Source of the DNA: CAIXQW01 sp046049675 | Lineage (GTDB): Bacteria > Bacteroidota > Bacteroidia > Chitinophagales > Chitinophagaceae | Assembly (NCBI GenBank): GCA_046049675.1 | Contig: JBJORA010000092.1 | Location: 1-53,854 of the forward strand | Reading direction: 5' to 3' | Length of the DNA: 53,854 nt | Shown: positions 6,692 through 15,214 of the stretch, piece by piece | Layout: every line of letters begins with the position of its first letter | Numbering within the stretch: position 1 is the stretch's first letter | Notes under the pieces: generated by a model | What the model was told of the DNA's origin: nothing | The model's input: the letters and a program-made list of their open reading frames with translations, nothing else | Database searches by the model: none | Program-made: the position numbers and the translations under genes

Positions 6692-9676
6692 ATGAACATT
6701 AAGCGACTTTATTTGCAAAGTATGCTGCTTACAAGTATAAGCATTTGTGTTATAGTTTGCTTTACAGGCGGGCATGCTAGCGCGCAGCAAATTAGTAAGT
6801 GTTCCCGTGGTGAGGAGGCGCTTAAATATCAGCTGCCACATTTTCAATTTTCTTCGCCGCGGCGAATCAATTTTCCATTGTTTGTCAACAACGCCACCGC
6901 CACTGCACTTAACCTCGCCAATACCTATAGCAACTACGCCATATACATCAACGGTACCTTTACCATAGACCAAAACTTTACCTGCAGCAACTGCACATTT
7001 TACATGACGGCCAATGCCAAAATACAACTGCAAAACAACTATACCTTTACGGCCAACACCTGCACCTTTGTAGCAGCCTGTGGCGCGCTGTGGGATGGTA
7101 TATATGCCGATGATGCAAGTGAGCAAATTGTATTGGATGGTTGTACGATAAGCGATATGCAAAATGGTATTGATATTTCTAACAACGCAAGGCTAGCTGC
7201 TACTGGCAACACACTAAGCAACAACCAACGCCATATTTACTACCATGCAATGACCGACCAAAGCTACGCCGCAGTAGTAGAAGGCAATACTATAACAAGC
7301 AATGCCAGCATGATTGTGCAAAATGGCATTAGCAAAGGCCAAGTAGGTATAGAAATATTTGACTGTGCCACCATACAAATTGGCAACCAAAGCAATGCAA
7401 GTACTGGCAATACATTGAGTAATTTGTACACTGGTATTTATGTACATGGCAGTGCCAATATTGGACAAGTGCTTACAGACCCAGAGAGCAATATTGGCTT
7501 GTACAACAATAGCTTTAGCAATATATTATCTGGTGCACTGCCACTGCAAAACCCTTATGACCCTTACCAACTATACAATAGCCGCGAAGGGGCTGCTATA
7601 TATATTGATTATAGCCAATGCCTTAACCACGATGCTAATACCGAGGTGGCAAACGCTGCCTTACCTGCCAGCGCCAATATTGATAACTGTGACAAAGCTG
7701 TGGTAAGCCTCAATAACTCGCTTACTGCAATGCAACAGTATAGTGCGGCCACACCATTTGGTATACTAAGCAATACACAGTTTAACAGAACCTGCAACGT
7801 AAGCAACAATACCTTGGAGGCTGTGCAGCTTGGCATACAGCTAGCTGGCAACTATACGGGCTACCAAGTTGGCAACAATACCATAAGCACTGGTATAGGC
7901 AGCCAAGTAAGTAATGCGGGTTTTGGCCTTATGGCGCAGACTTTTTCTGCAACAGCTATAGACCTAAAGCACTACAACGCTTTGCCCGTAAGCTTGCCAG
8001 TATTTGTGGTAGATGCTAACCAAATTACCATACCATACAATGCTGGTATAGGTATAGGTTGTGTAGGTGCTAACGAAAACCAAGTGCTAAGTAACAACAA
8101 TATTATGTTTACAGGCAGCAGCAGTACCCCAGCACCAAGCCTGACCTACCGCGACCCAAGCCTTTATGGCATACACCTTAGCAATAGCGATGGCACTAGT
8201 ATTTTAAGCAACCTTGTAGATGGCCAATACACTGCAGCAAAATACCTAAGCACCTATAGCAAAGCCTACTATTTTGCTCTTACAAAAAATACCACTATTA
8301 TATGCAACAAAGCCAAAACCGTAAAGCAAGGCCTGTATGCATGGGGAAATAACCAAACTGGCGACCAGCGTATAGCGCATAACAAGTTTAGGTACGTTAA
8401 GAACCCCATGTACACCCTAGACCATGGTGCTCCACAAATAGGCACCTTTGGTAATATAGGCAATGGTACTATCGATAATGAAAATAACTATACCTACAAT
8501 ATGACTAACCCTAGTAATTGGTTGCAGAGTGGGGTGTATAAGGTATGGAGGGAAAGTAATATAGTTGTTAACCACAGTATAAAAACTTCTAGTTCCTTAC
8601 TTACAAGTAGTGAAAGTGGAAGTCCTGCAGATGTTAATGGCATAAACAATGCTTTTCGTTACCTTGTTTCAAATCCAGTGGGAATGACATATACTGATGG
8701 CAGCTGCCCTGATCCTACATTTGGCAATAGTACGGAAGCCGATCCAGAAACGTGGGATGTAGAGGACGACGAGGCTATGATAGCCGATGGCATAGCACAG
8801 CAGACAGAATCTTATATTGCCTACTTGCAAGTAGGTACTTGGCTAAATCAGCAATGGCTATACCAAACACTAAGTAGAGACGAGGCTATGCGAAATAGTA
8901 GTACAGTGCTAAGTAATTTTTACAATAACTACCGCACCACAATACATGGCAATGTAGAAAAAGCTGAACTTGCTGCACACGCGTTGTTTGATTTTACTGG
9001 CAATACAGAAAATATTACTGCACTATACGATAGTATTGTGCAGTACAACCAAGAGATAGTAAGTACAGATGTACATGAAGCTAATATTGTAGCTGTCAAC
9101 CTTATACAAGCTCGGCTAGGGCTGTTTGGTATAGATAGCCTTAGCACTGCACAAAAATTAGAGCTAGAGGTACTAGCGCACACCTGCCCATATGTAGGAG
9201 GCTCCGCAGTATTTAAGGCAAGGGTATTATATAGCCAACTAAACCCATTTGCTACATATAATGATAGGCTAAGCTGCCTACAAACCACTACGGCACGCAT
9301 GGCTGCCGGTGCACCTCCGCAAAACATAGATAGCATTTACGAAGTAAGCGCAGATAGCCTTGGCGCGTTGCAATTGCAAAAAGATGCTGCAATAGGTGCA
9401 AATTTGCCTGCAGCCAATAGCACTGATACAGCCCAAAGTGTGCAGGTATTCCCAACAATTATTGATCAAGAAATATTTGTACTTGGTGTACAAACCGAGA
9501 GCATGCTCACCCTTACCAATGGTATTGGTCAGGTAGTTCACCAAACCTTATTGCATTCATCGCCAACCGCACAAGCAGTATCTTTACCAATGCTGGCGAA
9601 CGGATACTATCATTGCACGGTACATTCAAAAAATCAAGTGTATAATTTTAAGGTAGTAGTTAGCCGCAATGATTAA
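6692..9676 (+). CDS. Secreted right-handed beta-helix protein with T9SS type A sorting domain
   Basis: From the ATG at 6692 the protein has 994 residues. It starts with a signal peptide (hydrophobic core LLTSISICVIVCFTG, cleavage near HASA-QQ), then about 20 residues encoded by an inverted copy of the GC-palindrome repeat (6838-6882). Next comes a long Asn/Thr/Gly-rich region with recurring GNT(L/I)SN and GIYV/GIEI turns (about 100-640) that looks like a parallel beta-helix. A more helical Asp/Glu-containing region (about 700-900) follows, then a T9SS sorting domain (about 920-994, QVFPTIIDQEIFV to VYNFKVVV). The open frame extends to 6593, but that part is a remnant of another gene. It overlaps the next gene by 8 nt, suggesting co-translation. 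Substrate unknown. Confidence 0.8.
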   Translation: MNIKRLYLQSMLLTSISICVIVCFTGGHASAQQISKCSRGEEALKYQLPHFQFSSPRRINFPLFVNNATATALNLANTYSNYAIYINGTFTIDQNFTCSNCTFYMTANAKIQLQNNYTFTANTCTFVAACGALWDGIYADDASEQIVLDGCTISDMQNGIDISNNARLAATGNTLSNNQRHIYYHAMTDQSYAAVVEGNTITSNASMIVQNGISKGQVGIEIFDCATIQIGNQSNASTGNTLSNLYTGIYVHGSANIGQVLTDPESNIGLYNNSFSNILSGALPLQNPYDPYQLYNSREGAAIYIDYSQCLNHDANTEVANAALPASANIDNCDKAVVSLNNSLTAMQQYSAATPFGILSNTQFNRTCNVSNNTLEAVQLGIQLAGNYTGYQVGNNTISTGIGSQVSNAGFGLMAQTFSATAIDLKHYNALPVSLPVFVVDANQITIPYNAGIGIGCVGANENQVLSNNNIMFTGSSSTPAPSLTYRDPSLYGIHLSNSDGTSILSNLVDGQYTAAKYLSTYSKAYYFALTKNTTIICNKAKTVKQGLYAWGNNQTGDQRIAHNKFRYVKNPMYTLDHGAPQIGTFGNIGNGTIDNENNYTYNMTNPSNWLQSGVYKVWRESNIVVNHSIKTSSSLLTSSESGSPADVNGINNAFRYLVSNPVGMTYTDGSCPDPTFGNSTEADPETWDVEDDEAMIADGIAQQTESYIAYLQVGTWLNQQWLYQTLSRDEAMRNSSTVLSNFYNNYRTTIHGNVEKAELAAHALFDFTGNTENITALYDSIVQYNQEIVSTDVHEANIVAVNLIQARLGLFGIDSLSTAQKLELEVLAHTCPYVGGSAVFKARVLYSQLNPFATYNDRLSCLQTTTARMAAGAPPQNIDSIYEVSADSLGALQLQKDAAIGANLPAANSTDTAQSVQVFPTIIDQEIFVLGVQTESMLTLTNGIGQVVHQTLLHSSPTAQAVSLPMLANGYYHCTVHSKNQVYNFKVVVSRND
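6838..6882 (-). repeat. GC-palindrome repeat, copy B (inside a coding region, after the signal peptide)
   Basis: Inverted relative to copies A and D. The core TTCGCCGCGGCGAA (6853-6866) is a perfect 14-bp palindrome, flanked by TTTTCAATTTTC and TCAATTTTCCATTG. Compared with TCCGCCGCGGCGGA in other copies, both partner bases of the second pair have changed (C to T and G to A), keeping the pairing. In the host protein it is translated as FQFSSPRRINFP at about residues 50-61. Confidence 0.85.
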
Positions 9677-11261
9677 GTACGCAATCGCAAAGTCAACCCT
9701 TATTGTGTTGCTAATTACTATTAGCCAAAAGCTCTGTGCGCAAGATAAACGAGGCTTCACTACATTGCTAGGGTGCAATGGTGCAGCAGCCGAGTTTGAT
9801 GGCAGCAACAATAGTCCCGTGATTAAGCAGTATTATCCAGTCAATCCATTTGTTGTTTTTTGGCATGGCCATAGTAATATCTGCGATAGTGCAACTGGGC
9901 GGCCACTAATATTTAGCAATGGCTATCAAGTTTATGATACAGCTGGCAATATTTTACTGCATGGAGATAGTTTGGTATCTCCAAAATTGTATAGCCTGAA
10001 TGCTGATCCAGCTTCTGTTACTAGCCAAGGCTCGCTGCTGCTGCCAAAAGGATCGGCTAATAAATTTTGGCATTTTGTGGTAGGAATGAGTGATAGTGCA
10101 TTTACTTACTGGAACACAAACCCGCTAGGTGATGGTCGTTTTCCATATGACTTGTTAGAATATAGCATTATTGATATGAATGCTAATGGTGGTGCAGGTG
10201 CTGTCACATTGCGCAGACAAAACTTGCTAAATCATGTTGAACTATTTAAGACAGGTATGATGGCCTGTAAGCATGCAAATGGTTATGATTGGTGGTTGAT
10301 AAAACAAGCAGCTGCATCTAATAAAGCTTACATATTCCTAGTTACAGCGGATACGGTGATGTTAGATACAATACAAGAATTTGCTGGAGAAAATTTTTGG
10401 TACTACGATTTGGCAGGCCAAAGTTGCTTCAGCAATAAAGGCGATAAGTATGCTTTTGTGTCTGTTGGCTTTGCAAAACTAGTATTGTTTGATTTTGACA
10501 GATGTTATGGGCGACTACGTAATTTGCAGGTCATTAATATACCTGTTACCCCATGCTTTTGTAAATTGGACACCCTACATCCAGGTACAAATGATGGACT
10601 TACGCGCGGCATAGCATTTTCGCCAAACGATAGTTTTATTTATTTATCTCACGCGTTTAACCAATTTCAGTATGAAATAAACGTGAGTGATAGTGCGCAA
10701 GCATGGTATCACATATATAAAGGACCTGATACTAGTTTTATTCACTTCAATAATTACGACCGTTTGCAACTTGCACCCAATGGACGTATATATGTAGGTA
10801 GGCGCGATGCAAGCGGCTCCACCATGTGCGTTATCAATAACCCCAATGCAAAAGGCGCCGCCTGCGAATTTTGCCCACGGTGCTTACGTATAGATAGTAT
10901 GCAAGGTCCAGTAACTAGCTTTGCAAATATGCCTAAGTACGATATGCCTGCGCTGCCGTATATATGCCCTCCTATGTTAATTGAAAATGGAAAAGGGAAA
11001 ATTGAAAATGAGGTGGTGCTGTTTCCTAACCCTGCAAGTGATGCTATTACTGTAAAGTACAAAAGCAAAACTCATGGCACATTATATCTATACAATACCC
11101 TAGGCGAGCAAGTATTGCAACGGCGCTTGCTGCATACACAAGAGGCTTTGCGCATTGATGTTGGCTTTTTGCCAAGTGGTGTTTATTTGTATAAGGTGGA
11201 GTTTAGGAGAAGGGTGGTTAATGGAAAATTGAAAATTGAAAATGAAAGAAAATGTTGTTGA
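9669..11261 (+). CDS. Secreted propeller-like protein with T9SS sorting domain, C-terminus altered by a repeat
   Basis: A 530-residue protein with a signal peptide (MIKYAIAKSTLIVLLITISQKLCAQ written in parts: core LIVLLITIS, cleavage after CAQ). A body of about 400 residues with propeller-like motifs follows: MACKHANGYDWWLIK, FDFDRCYGRL, RGIAFSPNDSFIYLS, LAPNGRIYVGR and KGAACEFCPRC. Then comes a T9SS domain (VLFPNPASDAI to VYLYKVEF). These motifs recur in the genes at 12120 and 37135, so it is one of three paralogs. A palindrome-less repeat (10978-11012) encodes LIENGKGKIENE between body and sorting domain. The normal tail after VVNGKL is replaced by KIENERKCC, read from a second repeat. It overlaps the four-helix gene by 20 nt. 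Function unknown. Confidence 0.8.
   Translation: MIKYAIAKSTLIVLLITISQKLCAQDKRGFTTLLGCNGAAAEFDGSNNSPVIKQYYPVNPFVVFWHGHSNICDSATGRPLIFSNGYQVYDTAGNILLHGDSLVSPKLYSLNADPASVTSQGSLLLPKGSANKFWHFVVGMSDSAFTYWNTNPLGDGRFPYDLLEYSIIDMNANGGAGAVTLRRQNLLNHVELFKTGMMACKHANGYDWWLIKQAAASNKAYIFLVTADTVMLDTIQEFAGENFWYYDLAGQSCFSNKGDKYAFVSVGFAKLVLFDFDRCYGRLRNLQVINIPVTPCFCKLDTLHPGTNDGLTRGIAFSPNDSFIYLSHAFNQFQYEINVSDSAQAWYHIYKGPDTSFIHFNNYDRLQLAPNGRIYVGRRDASGSTMCVINNPNAKGAACEFCPRCLRIDSMQGPVTSFANMPKYDMPALPYICPPMLIENGKGKIENEVVLFPNPASDAITVKYKSKTHGTLYLYNTLGEQVLQRRLLHTQEALRIDVGFLPSGVYLYKVEFRRRVVNGKLKIENERKCC
10978..11012 (+). repeat. GAAAATTG repeat without palindrome, copy E
   Basis: AATTGAAAATGG then AAAAGGG then AAAATTGAAAATGAGG, at the junction of the propeller-like body and sorting domain. 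The copy at the same junction of the gene at 12120 (13375-13412) has the palindrome where this one has AAAAGGG. The length difference is 9 nt, so the frame is kept in both. Confidence 0.75.
11219..11245 (+). repeat. GAAAATTG repeat, copy F, at the left side of the four-helix gene
   Basis: AATGGAAAATTGAAAATTGAAAATG: two to three GAAAATTG units with no palindrome core. It supplies the aberrant tail of the upstream T9SS protein and the start codon region of the four-helix-bundle gene (ATG at 11242). Confidence 0.75.
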
Positions 11262-11601
11262 AATTAAGAGCAAGGCATTAGCTATTAGATGTATAAGGCT
11301 GTATCAATATTTATGCGATACAAAAAAGGAATATGTATTGAGTAAACAGCTTTTGCGCAGTGGCACTGCTATTGGTGCCTTATTACGAGAGGCAGAGCAT
11401 GCACAGAGCAAGGCAGATTTTTTGAGCAAAACTAATATAGCACTTAAAGAGGCTAACGAATTGGGTTACTGGCTAGAATTATTGGTTGAAACCAATTACC
11501 TTAGTACCAGCGAATTTGACTCAATGCATACCGACTGTATTGAACTCATAAAACTACTAGCAGCGATTGTAAAGACCACAAAAGTGAACCTTGCTAAATG
11601 A
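11242..11601 (+). CDS. Four-helix-bundle protein of the S23/23S-rRNA intervening-sequence type
   Basis: A 119-residue protein with the family's hallmarks: an N-terminal helix with IRCIRLYQYL, LSKQLLRSGTAIGALLREAEHA (the SGTSIGANxxEA-like motif), FLSKTNIALKEANELGYWLELL (KxxxALKEAxETxYWL-like) and a C-terminal IELIKLLAAIVKTTK helix. This family was first seen encoded in 23S rRNA intervening sequences and resembles Avd proteins of diversity-generating retroelements; its usual function is unknown. Start ATG at 11242; an in-frame TTG lies at 11236. It overlaps the gene before it by 20 nt and the ATGA at 11598-11601 overlaps the truncated frame after it. Copies of the GAAAATTG repeat flank it in opposite orientations, suggesting it arrived or was moved as a unit (inference). 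Confidence 0.85.
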   Translation: MKENVVEIKSKALAIRCIRLYQYLCDTKKEYVLSKQLLRSGTAIGALLREAEHAQSKADFLSKTNIALKEANELGYWLELLVETNYLSTSEFDSMHTDCIELIKLLAAIVKTTKVNLAK

Positions 11602-12116
11602 CGATGAAGGATTTAATGCTCACACGCTTTCCATGTTCCATTTCCTCCGCCGCGGCGGATCCATTTTCAATTGAGAAAGGCGACGCTGTGTATAAGGCCA
11701 GGGCCATGCATGCGTACTACGAACCCTATTTGCAATACGATGATTTGTTTTTATGTGCAGCTAGCGGTACACAAAACAAAACGAGTGGGCCAAACGCATT
11801 TAGTCAAATATTAAGTGGTCTCAATGACCATACTGTTATTGATTCAACCATCGGAACTTTAAATGCAAACCTTACATGTAGTATTAGTCCTAACCCCACT
11901 AAAGATGTTTTAAATATTGATTTTAGTGCAAAGCTAACAAGTGGAGCACAAGTACAAGTATTTGCTGTGGATGGCCGTTGCCTAATTACGCAAAAGCTAG
12001 CACTTGGTTCTAGTAGTACTAGCATCCAATTAAGGCATTTAGCTGTTGGTAGTTACTTTGTAAAAGTTGACTATAACAACGATAAAATTTTTGTAGCCAA
12101 GATTTCTAAACTATAG
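11598..12116 (+). pseudogene. 5'-truncated T9SS gene: C-terminal part of a beta-helix paralog
   Basis: The 172-residue frame has no signal peptide. After about 30 residues read from an inverted GC-palindrome repeat, it suddenly matches the C-terminal part of the protein at 6692: GDAVYKARAMHAYYEPYLQYDDLFLC against GSAVFKARVLYSQLNPFATYNDRLSC when aligned by eye (quoted here in full only as short motifs: AVYKAR/AVFKAR and YDDLFLC/YNDRLSC). It ends with a T9SS domain (SISPNPTKDVLNIDF to YFVKVDY). So the front of a second beta-helix gene is missing and the break falls at the repeat. Translation could be coupled through the ATGA overlap, but the product could not be exported. Confidence 0.7.
11633..11676 (-). 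repeat. GC-palindrome repeat, copy C, at the right side of the four-helix gene
   Basis: Inverted orientation. The core TCCGCCGCGGCGGA (11646-11659) is a perfect 14-bp palindrome, flanked by TTCCATTTCC on one side and TCCATTTTCAATTG on the other. It marks the exact point where similarity to the beta-helix gene begins. With copy F (11219-11245) it brackets the four-helix gene in opposite orientation. Confidence 0.85.
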
Positions 12117-12119
12117 TTT

Positions 12120-13631
12120 ATGCGATTCTTATTCATAGTAATTATTATCAGCAGCTTGTGCATTACTGAGGCAGTAGCGCAACATAAAGAGAATGCTAAT
12201 TGGCTGGTGGCTACAAACATAAATGCACAACAAATTTTTTTTTCTGATACAGGCATCGCACAGTTTCCACTAAACGCCGCACCAATTAGCTTGCATAACT
12301 ATAGCGGCGCACACTCGTGCTTGTCAGACACAGCTGGTAATTTTCAATTGGCTTGCACGGGCTCCAAATTGATTAATAAATACCACCAACTAGTGCCCAA
12401 TGGCGACACGCTCGTAGATGCGCTATACTATGATTACTATAACGGCGCAGGGCTATTATATAGCACACAAGGCTCTATCATTTTGCGTTGCGGCTACGAT
12501 TCGGTTTTTAAGGTATTTACTATTAGTTGGAGTGATGCAGAGTGGAATAATGCAAACGCTAGCCATCAGCCAGAGCGCTTGTTAATGACTGAAGTAAACC
12601 CTTGGGCAAACAACGATAGTGGCTTGGTACTGCGCAAAAAAGTATTAATAGACGACACCAAGTATTACTCTCTTGTAGGTATGAGTGCCTGCCGACACAG
12701 CAACGGCATTGATTGGTGGCTACTTAAGCAGGCCGAGAATAAAAATGCAATTTTTGCCTACTTGGTTACTAAAGACAGCGTTTACCCTGCAATAGAAAAT
12801 GCTTTTACGAAACCGCAGTTCAAAACGAGTTTATATGGGCAAATGAGTGTAAGCCAGCAAGGCGACCAAGTGGCGTATGTGCAATCAAAACCAAATCAGG
12901 TATTTGTTGGCAGTTTTGACCGGTGTTACGGACAAGTAAGTAATCCTCGTGTATTTGATATACCGCGTTTGTTAGTAGATTACACTTATGACTCTACTAC
13001 CACAGATACTATTGCAAGAGGCTTAGCCTTTAGCCCTAATGGAAGATTTTTGTACGTGGTTATGTCGTCTAAGATTTTCCAGCTAGACCTACAAACATCA
13101 GATACAAACAATCAGTGGTATTTAGTATCCAGCATCGATACTGCCATTTCTAGTTTTACATATTTCTATATTGCGGCACTCGCGCCAGATAGCAATATTT
13201 ACATTGGCCGTCTAAGTGCTTACGATAGCAATTGGAGTTTTATAGAAGACCCCGACCTAAAAGGCGCAGCGTGTAACTTTAGAAAGCGAGGGCTTAAATT
13301 ACTAAGCAGTAATTTCAAGACACCACCTAATGTTATAAACTATGCACTTGGTGCAAAGAACTGCTGGCCTCTTACAATTGAAAATGGATCCGCCGCGGCG
13401 GAGGAAATTGAAAGTGAGGTGCTCGTGTATCCTAACCCTGCAATAAATAGTTTAACCATACAAGTGCCTGAGCACTTAGCTAATAATGCAATTGTAATCA
13501 CTAATATAACAGGGCAAATCGTGCGGCGTTTGCCGCCAGCAACGCACACCATAGTAGATGTATCTTTGTATGCCAAAGGCATTTACTTTGTAAGTGCAGG
13601 CATTAGTGTAAAAAAGGTTTTGATAGAATAG
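12120..13631 (+). CDS. Secreted propeller-like protein with T9SS type A sorting domain (paralog 2)
   Basis: A 503-residue protein with a signal peptide (core FLFIVIIISSLCI, cleavage near AVAQ). The body shares the motifs of the genes at 9669 and 37135: MSACRHSNGIDWWLLKQA, SFDRCYGQV, RGLAFSPNGRFLYV, ALAPDSNIYIGR and KGAACNFRKRGL. The T9SS domain (VYPNPAINSLTIQV to KKVLIE) is intact. Between body and sorting domain, LTIENGSAAAEEIESE (about residues 418-433) is encoded by a full GC-palindrome repeat. It begins 3 nt after the truncated gene and is convergent with the CotH gene. The repeating SPNGRFLY/APNGxIYIG motifs suggest a beta-propeller, but this is by eye. Confidence 0.8.
   Translation: MRFLFIVIIISSLCITEAVAQHKENANWLVATNINAQQIFFSDTGIAQFPLNAAPISLHNYSGAHSCLSDTAGNFQLACTGSKLINKYHQLVPNGDTLVDALYYDYYNGAGLLYSTQGSIILRCGYDSVFKVFTISWSDAEWNNANASHQPERLLMTEVNPWANNDSGLVLRKKVLIDDTKYYSLVGMSACRHSNGIDWWLLKQAENKNAIFAYLVTKDSVYPAIENAFTKPQFKTSLYGQMSVSQQGDQVAYVQSKPNQVFVGSFDRCYGQVSNPRVFDIPRLLVDYTYDSTTTDTIARGLAFSPNGRFLYVVMSSKIFQLDLQTSDTNNQWYLVSSIDTAISSFTYFYIAALAPDSNIYIGRLSAYDSNWSFIEDPDLKGAACNFRKRGLKLLSSNFKTPPNVINYALGAKNCWPLTIENGSAAAEEIESEVLVYPNPAINSLTIQVPEHLANNAIVITNITGQIVRRLPPATHTIVDVSLYAKGIYFVSAGISVKKVLIE
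13375..13412 (+). repeat. GC-palindrome repeat, copy D (in frame, at a domain boundary)
   Basis: CAATTGAAAATGGA, the perfect palindrome TCCGCCGCGGCGGA (13389-13402), then GGAAATTGAAAGTG. It is translated as an IENGSAAAEEIES linker just before the sorting domain of the gene at 12120. Confidence 0.88.
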
Positions 13632-13684
13632 TGGCTTGTCATTATTGTTACAATAAAGTCAAGCGCATAGTGTTTGCCTTTAGA

Positions 13685-15163
13685 TTATTTAATCACAATC
13701 AACCTATGTTGTTCACTAGCACCGTCAACTGTTTTAAGATGCACCGTATAATTGCCAGCAACTAAAAAGTCAATCGTGAGCGTGTGCTTATCATTGCATT
13801 GCCCGCTTGCTACAATATTTCCTGCCATGCTATAAATAAAGTATTCACTTGCATTTGCAATATGTAGTATACCTCTGCTTGGATTTGGATACAGCAAAGT
13901 TTGGCGCTTAGCTGTTTGGTTTTCTGCAATAAGCGGAAACACAAATAGTCTTCTTTTTTCAATAAATGGTTTGATGCCATAAGGTGTATGCGCATCAACT
14001 GTGCCTACAAAACCCTTTGCAAAAGCCAGGCTATCGTAACCATAGTCTAAGGTTTTGAAGCTATCAGCAGGAACGAATGGTGCAAGCATGGCTTGTAAGC
14101 TGTCTAAATAGGGGAATAGCGTATCCTTGTTAACTACATAGGTGCCTATACTATCAAGGTATAGAGAGAATAATTGCGTGCCTGCAGTCGTATTGAGTAG
14201 ACGGTAACATAAGGCACGGTAGTCTGTTTGATTATACCATTTGTAAGGATCTCGCGTGGTCCAATCAATGCCGCTCCAATCAACGCCAAAAGTATTATCG
14301 GTATCAAAGGTGATGAACTTAAACTTACCTTCTACACTGTCGTGCCAAAGCAAATAATTATTTGAGTTGTAAGCATAGTTGTCCCAATTGCCAGTGTACA
14401 CATCTAAAGCCAGTGCTTTGAGATAATTCTTATAGTCAAAAATAGTATCTAAGTAAGTCAGATAGTTGCTATCGTTTGGTCCGTTGACAGTTTTTATAAA
14501 TTCAGTCAGATCAATATAAGTATCATTAGATTCATTTGTTTGTAGGTCGTAGGTACGCGAACTACCAGTCATAAAGCCCTTATAAGTACTAGGGTTATTA
14601 CCTTGAAATTTCAAATCTGCACCCCAACTGCATTTGTACAAGTTGCCGCTATCGTTATTGTACACCCTTTGTAGCCATTGCTTGTCTACTTCTTCTACAT
14701 TACTACAAATGCCATAGTTGATATTGTTGATATACACTTCTACAAAAGAAATGCGACGTGGAGCAAATCCTGCCTTTTCCCAACAATGGTAAAACAATTT
14801 TTCGCGGACATAAGTCGGGTCGTTATGATTGCCAATAAGGTTCAATTTACGTACACCCTTAAACTCTTTGTCTTCCGCATATTTATCGATAGCAAGTTTG
14901 ATACTTTTTTTACCACTAACCAAAGATGTATTGCCACGAAAACGAATGCCTACACTATCTACTCGGTTGCTATCAATACCATTTGTATAAACGAAGCTAC
15001 ACATGTAGTACACACTATTAAGTGTATTGTACATAGCTTGCAAACTATCGGTGGGCATTGTAATAAATATCCGATTCACCTTTGTTTGATCAAACATTGG
15101 TAATTGTGCCTGCACCGCTATACTTGCTGTACACATCATCAACACAGCAATAATTCTCCTCAT
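13685..15163 (-). CDS. CotH-family (protein-kinase-like) secreted protein with T9SS sorting domain
   Basis: CotH proteins are atypical kinases first described in spore coats; roles in Bacteroidota are unknown. From the ATG at 15163 the protein has 492 residues: signal peptide (IIAVLMMCTASIAVQAQ), then the CotH domain with IRFRGNTSL (73-81), KKSIKLAIDKY (85-95), NLIGNHNDPTYVREKL (108-123) and FDTDNTFGVDW (286-296, candidate metal/ATP-binding acids Asp287 and Asp289). A T9SS domain (LLYPNPSRGIL to HRLIVIK) closes it. The frame opens at 15214, but 15163 gives a proper signal peptide. A TACCTTTAC box lies just upstream of 15163. It is convergent with the gene at 12120. Confidence 0.82.
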   Translation of the reverse strand: MRRIIAVLMMCTASIAVQAQLPMFDQTKVNRIFITMPTDSLQAMYNTLNSVYYMCSFVYTNGIDSNRVDSVGIRFRGNTSLVSGKKSIKLAIDKYAEDKEFKGVRKLNLIGNHNDPTYVREKLFYHCWEKAGFAPRRISFVEVYINNINYGICSNVEEVDKQWLQRVYNNDSGNLYKCSWGADLKFQGNNPSTYKGFMTGSSRTYDLQTNESNDTYIDLTEFIKTVNGPNDSNYLTYLDTIFDYKNYLKALALDVYTGNWDNYAYNSNNYLLWHDSVEGKFKFITFDTDNTFGVDWSGIDWTTRDPYKWYNQTDYRALCYRLLNTTAGTQLFSLYLDSIGTYVVNKDTLFPYLDSLQAMLAPFVPADSFKTLDYGYDSLAFAKGFVGTVDAHTPYGIKPFIEKRRLFVFPLIAENQTAKRQTLLYPNPSRGILHIANASEYFIYSMAGNIVASGQCNDKHTLTIDFLVAGNYTVHLKTVDGASEQHRLIVIK

Positions 15164-15214
15164 CACTTTGTAAAGGTAGCAAGAGAATTGTAAATCATAT
15201 TGCAATACATCCAT

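Noticed and set aside
13636..13668. Bidirectional terminator between the convergent genes at 12120 and 13685
   Set aside because: TTATTGT/ACAATAA would leave a one-base loop and is A/T-only; too weak to call.
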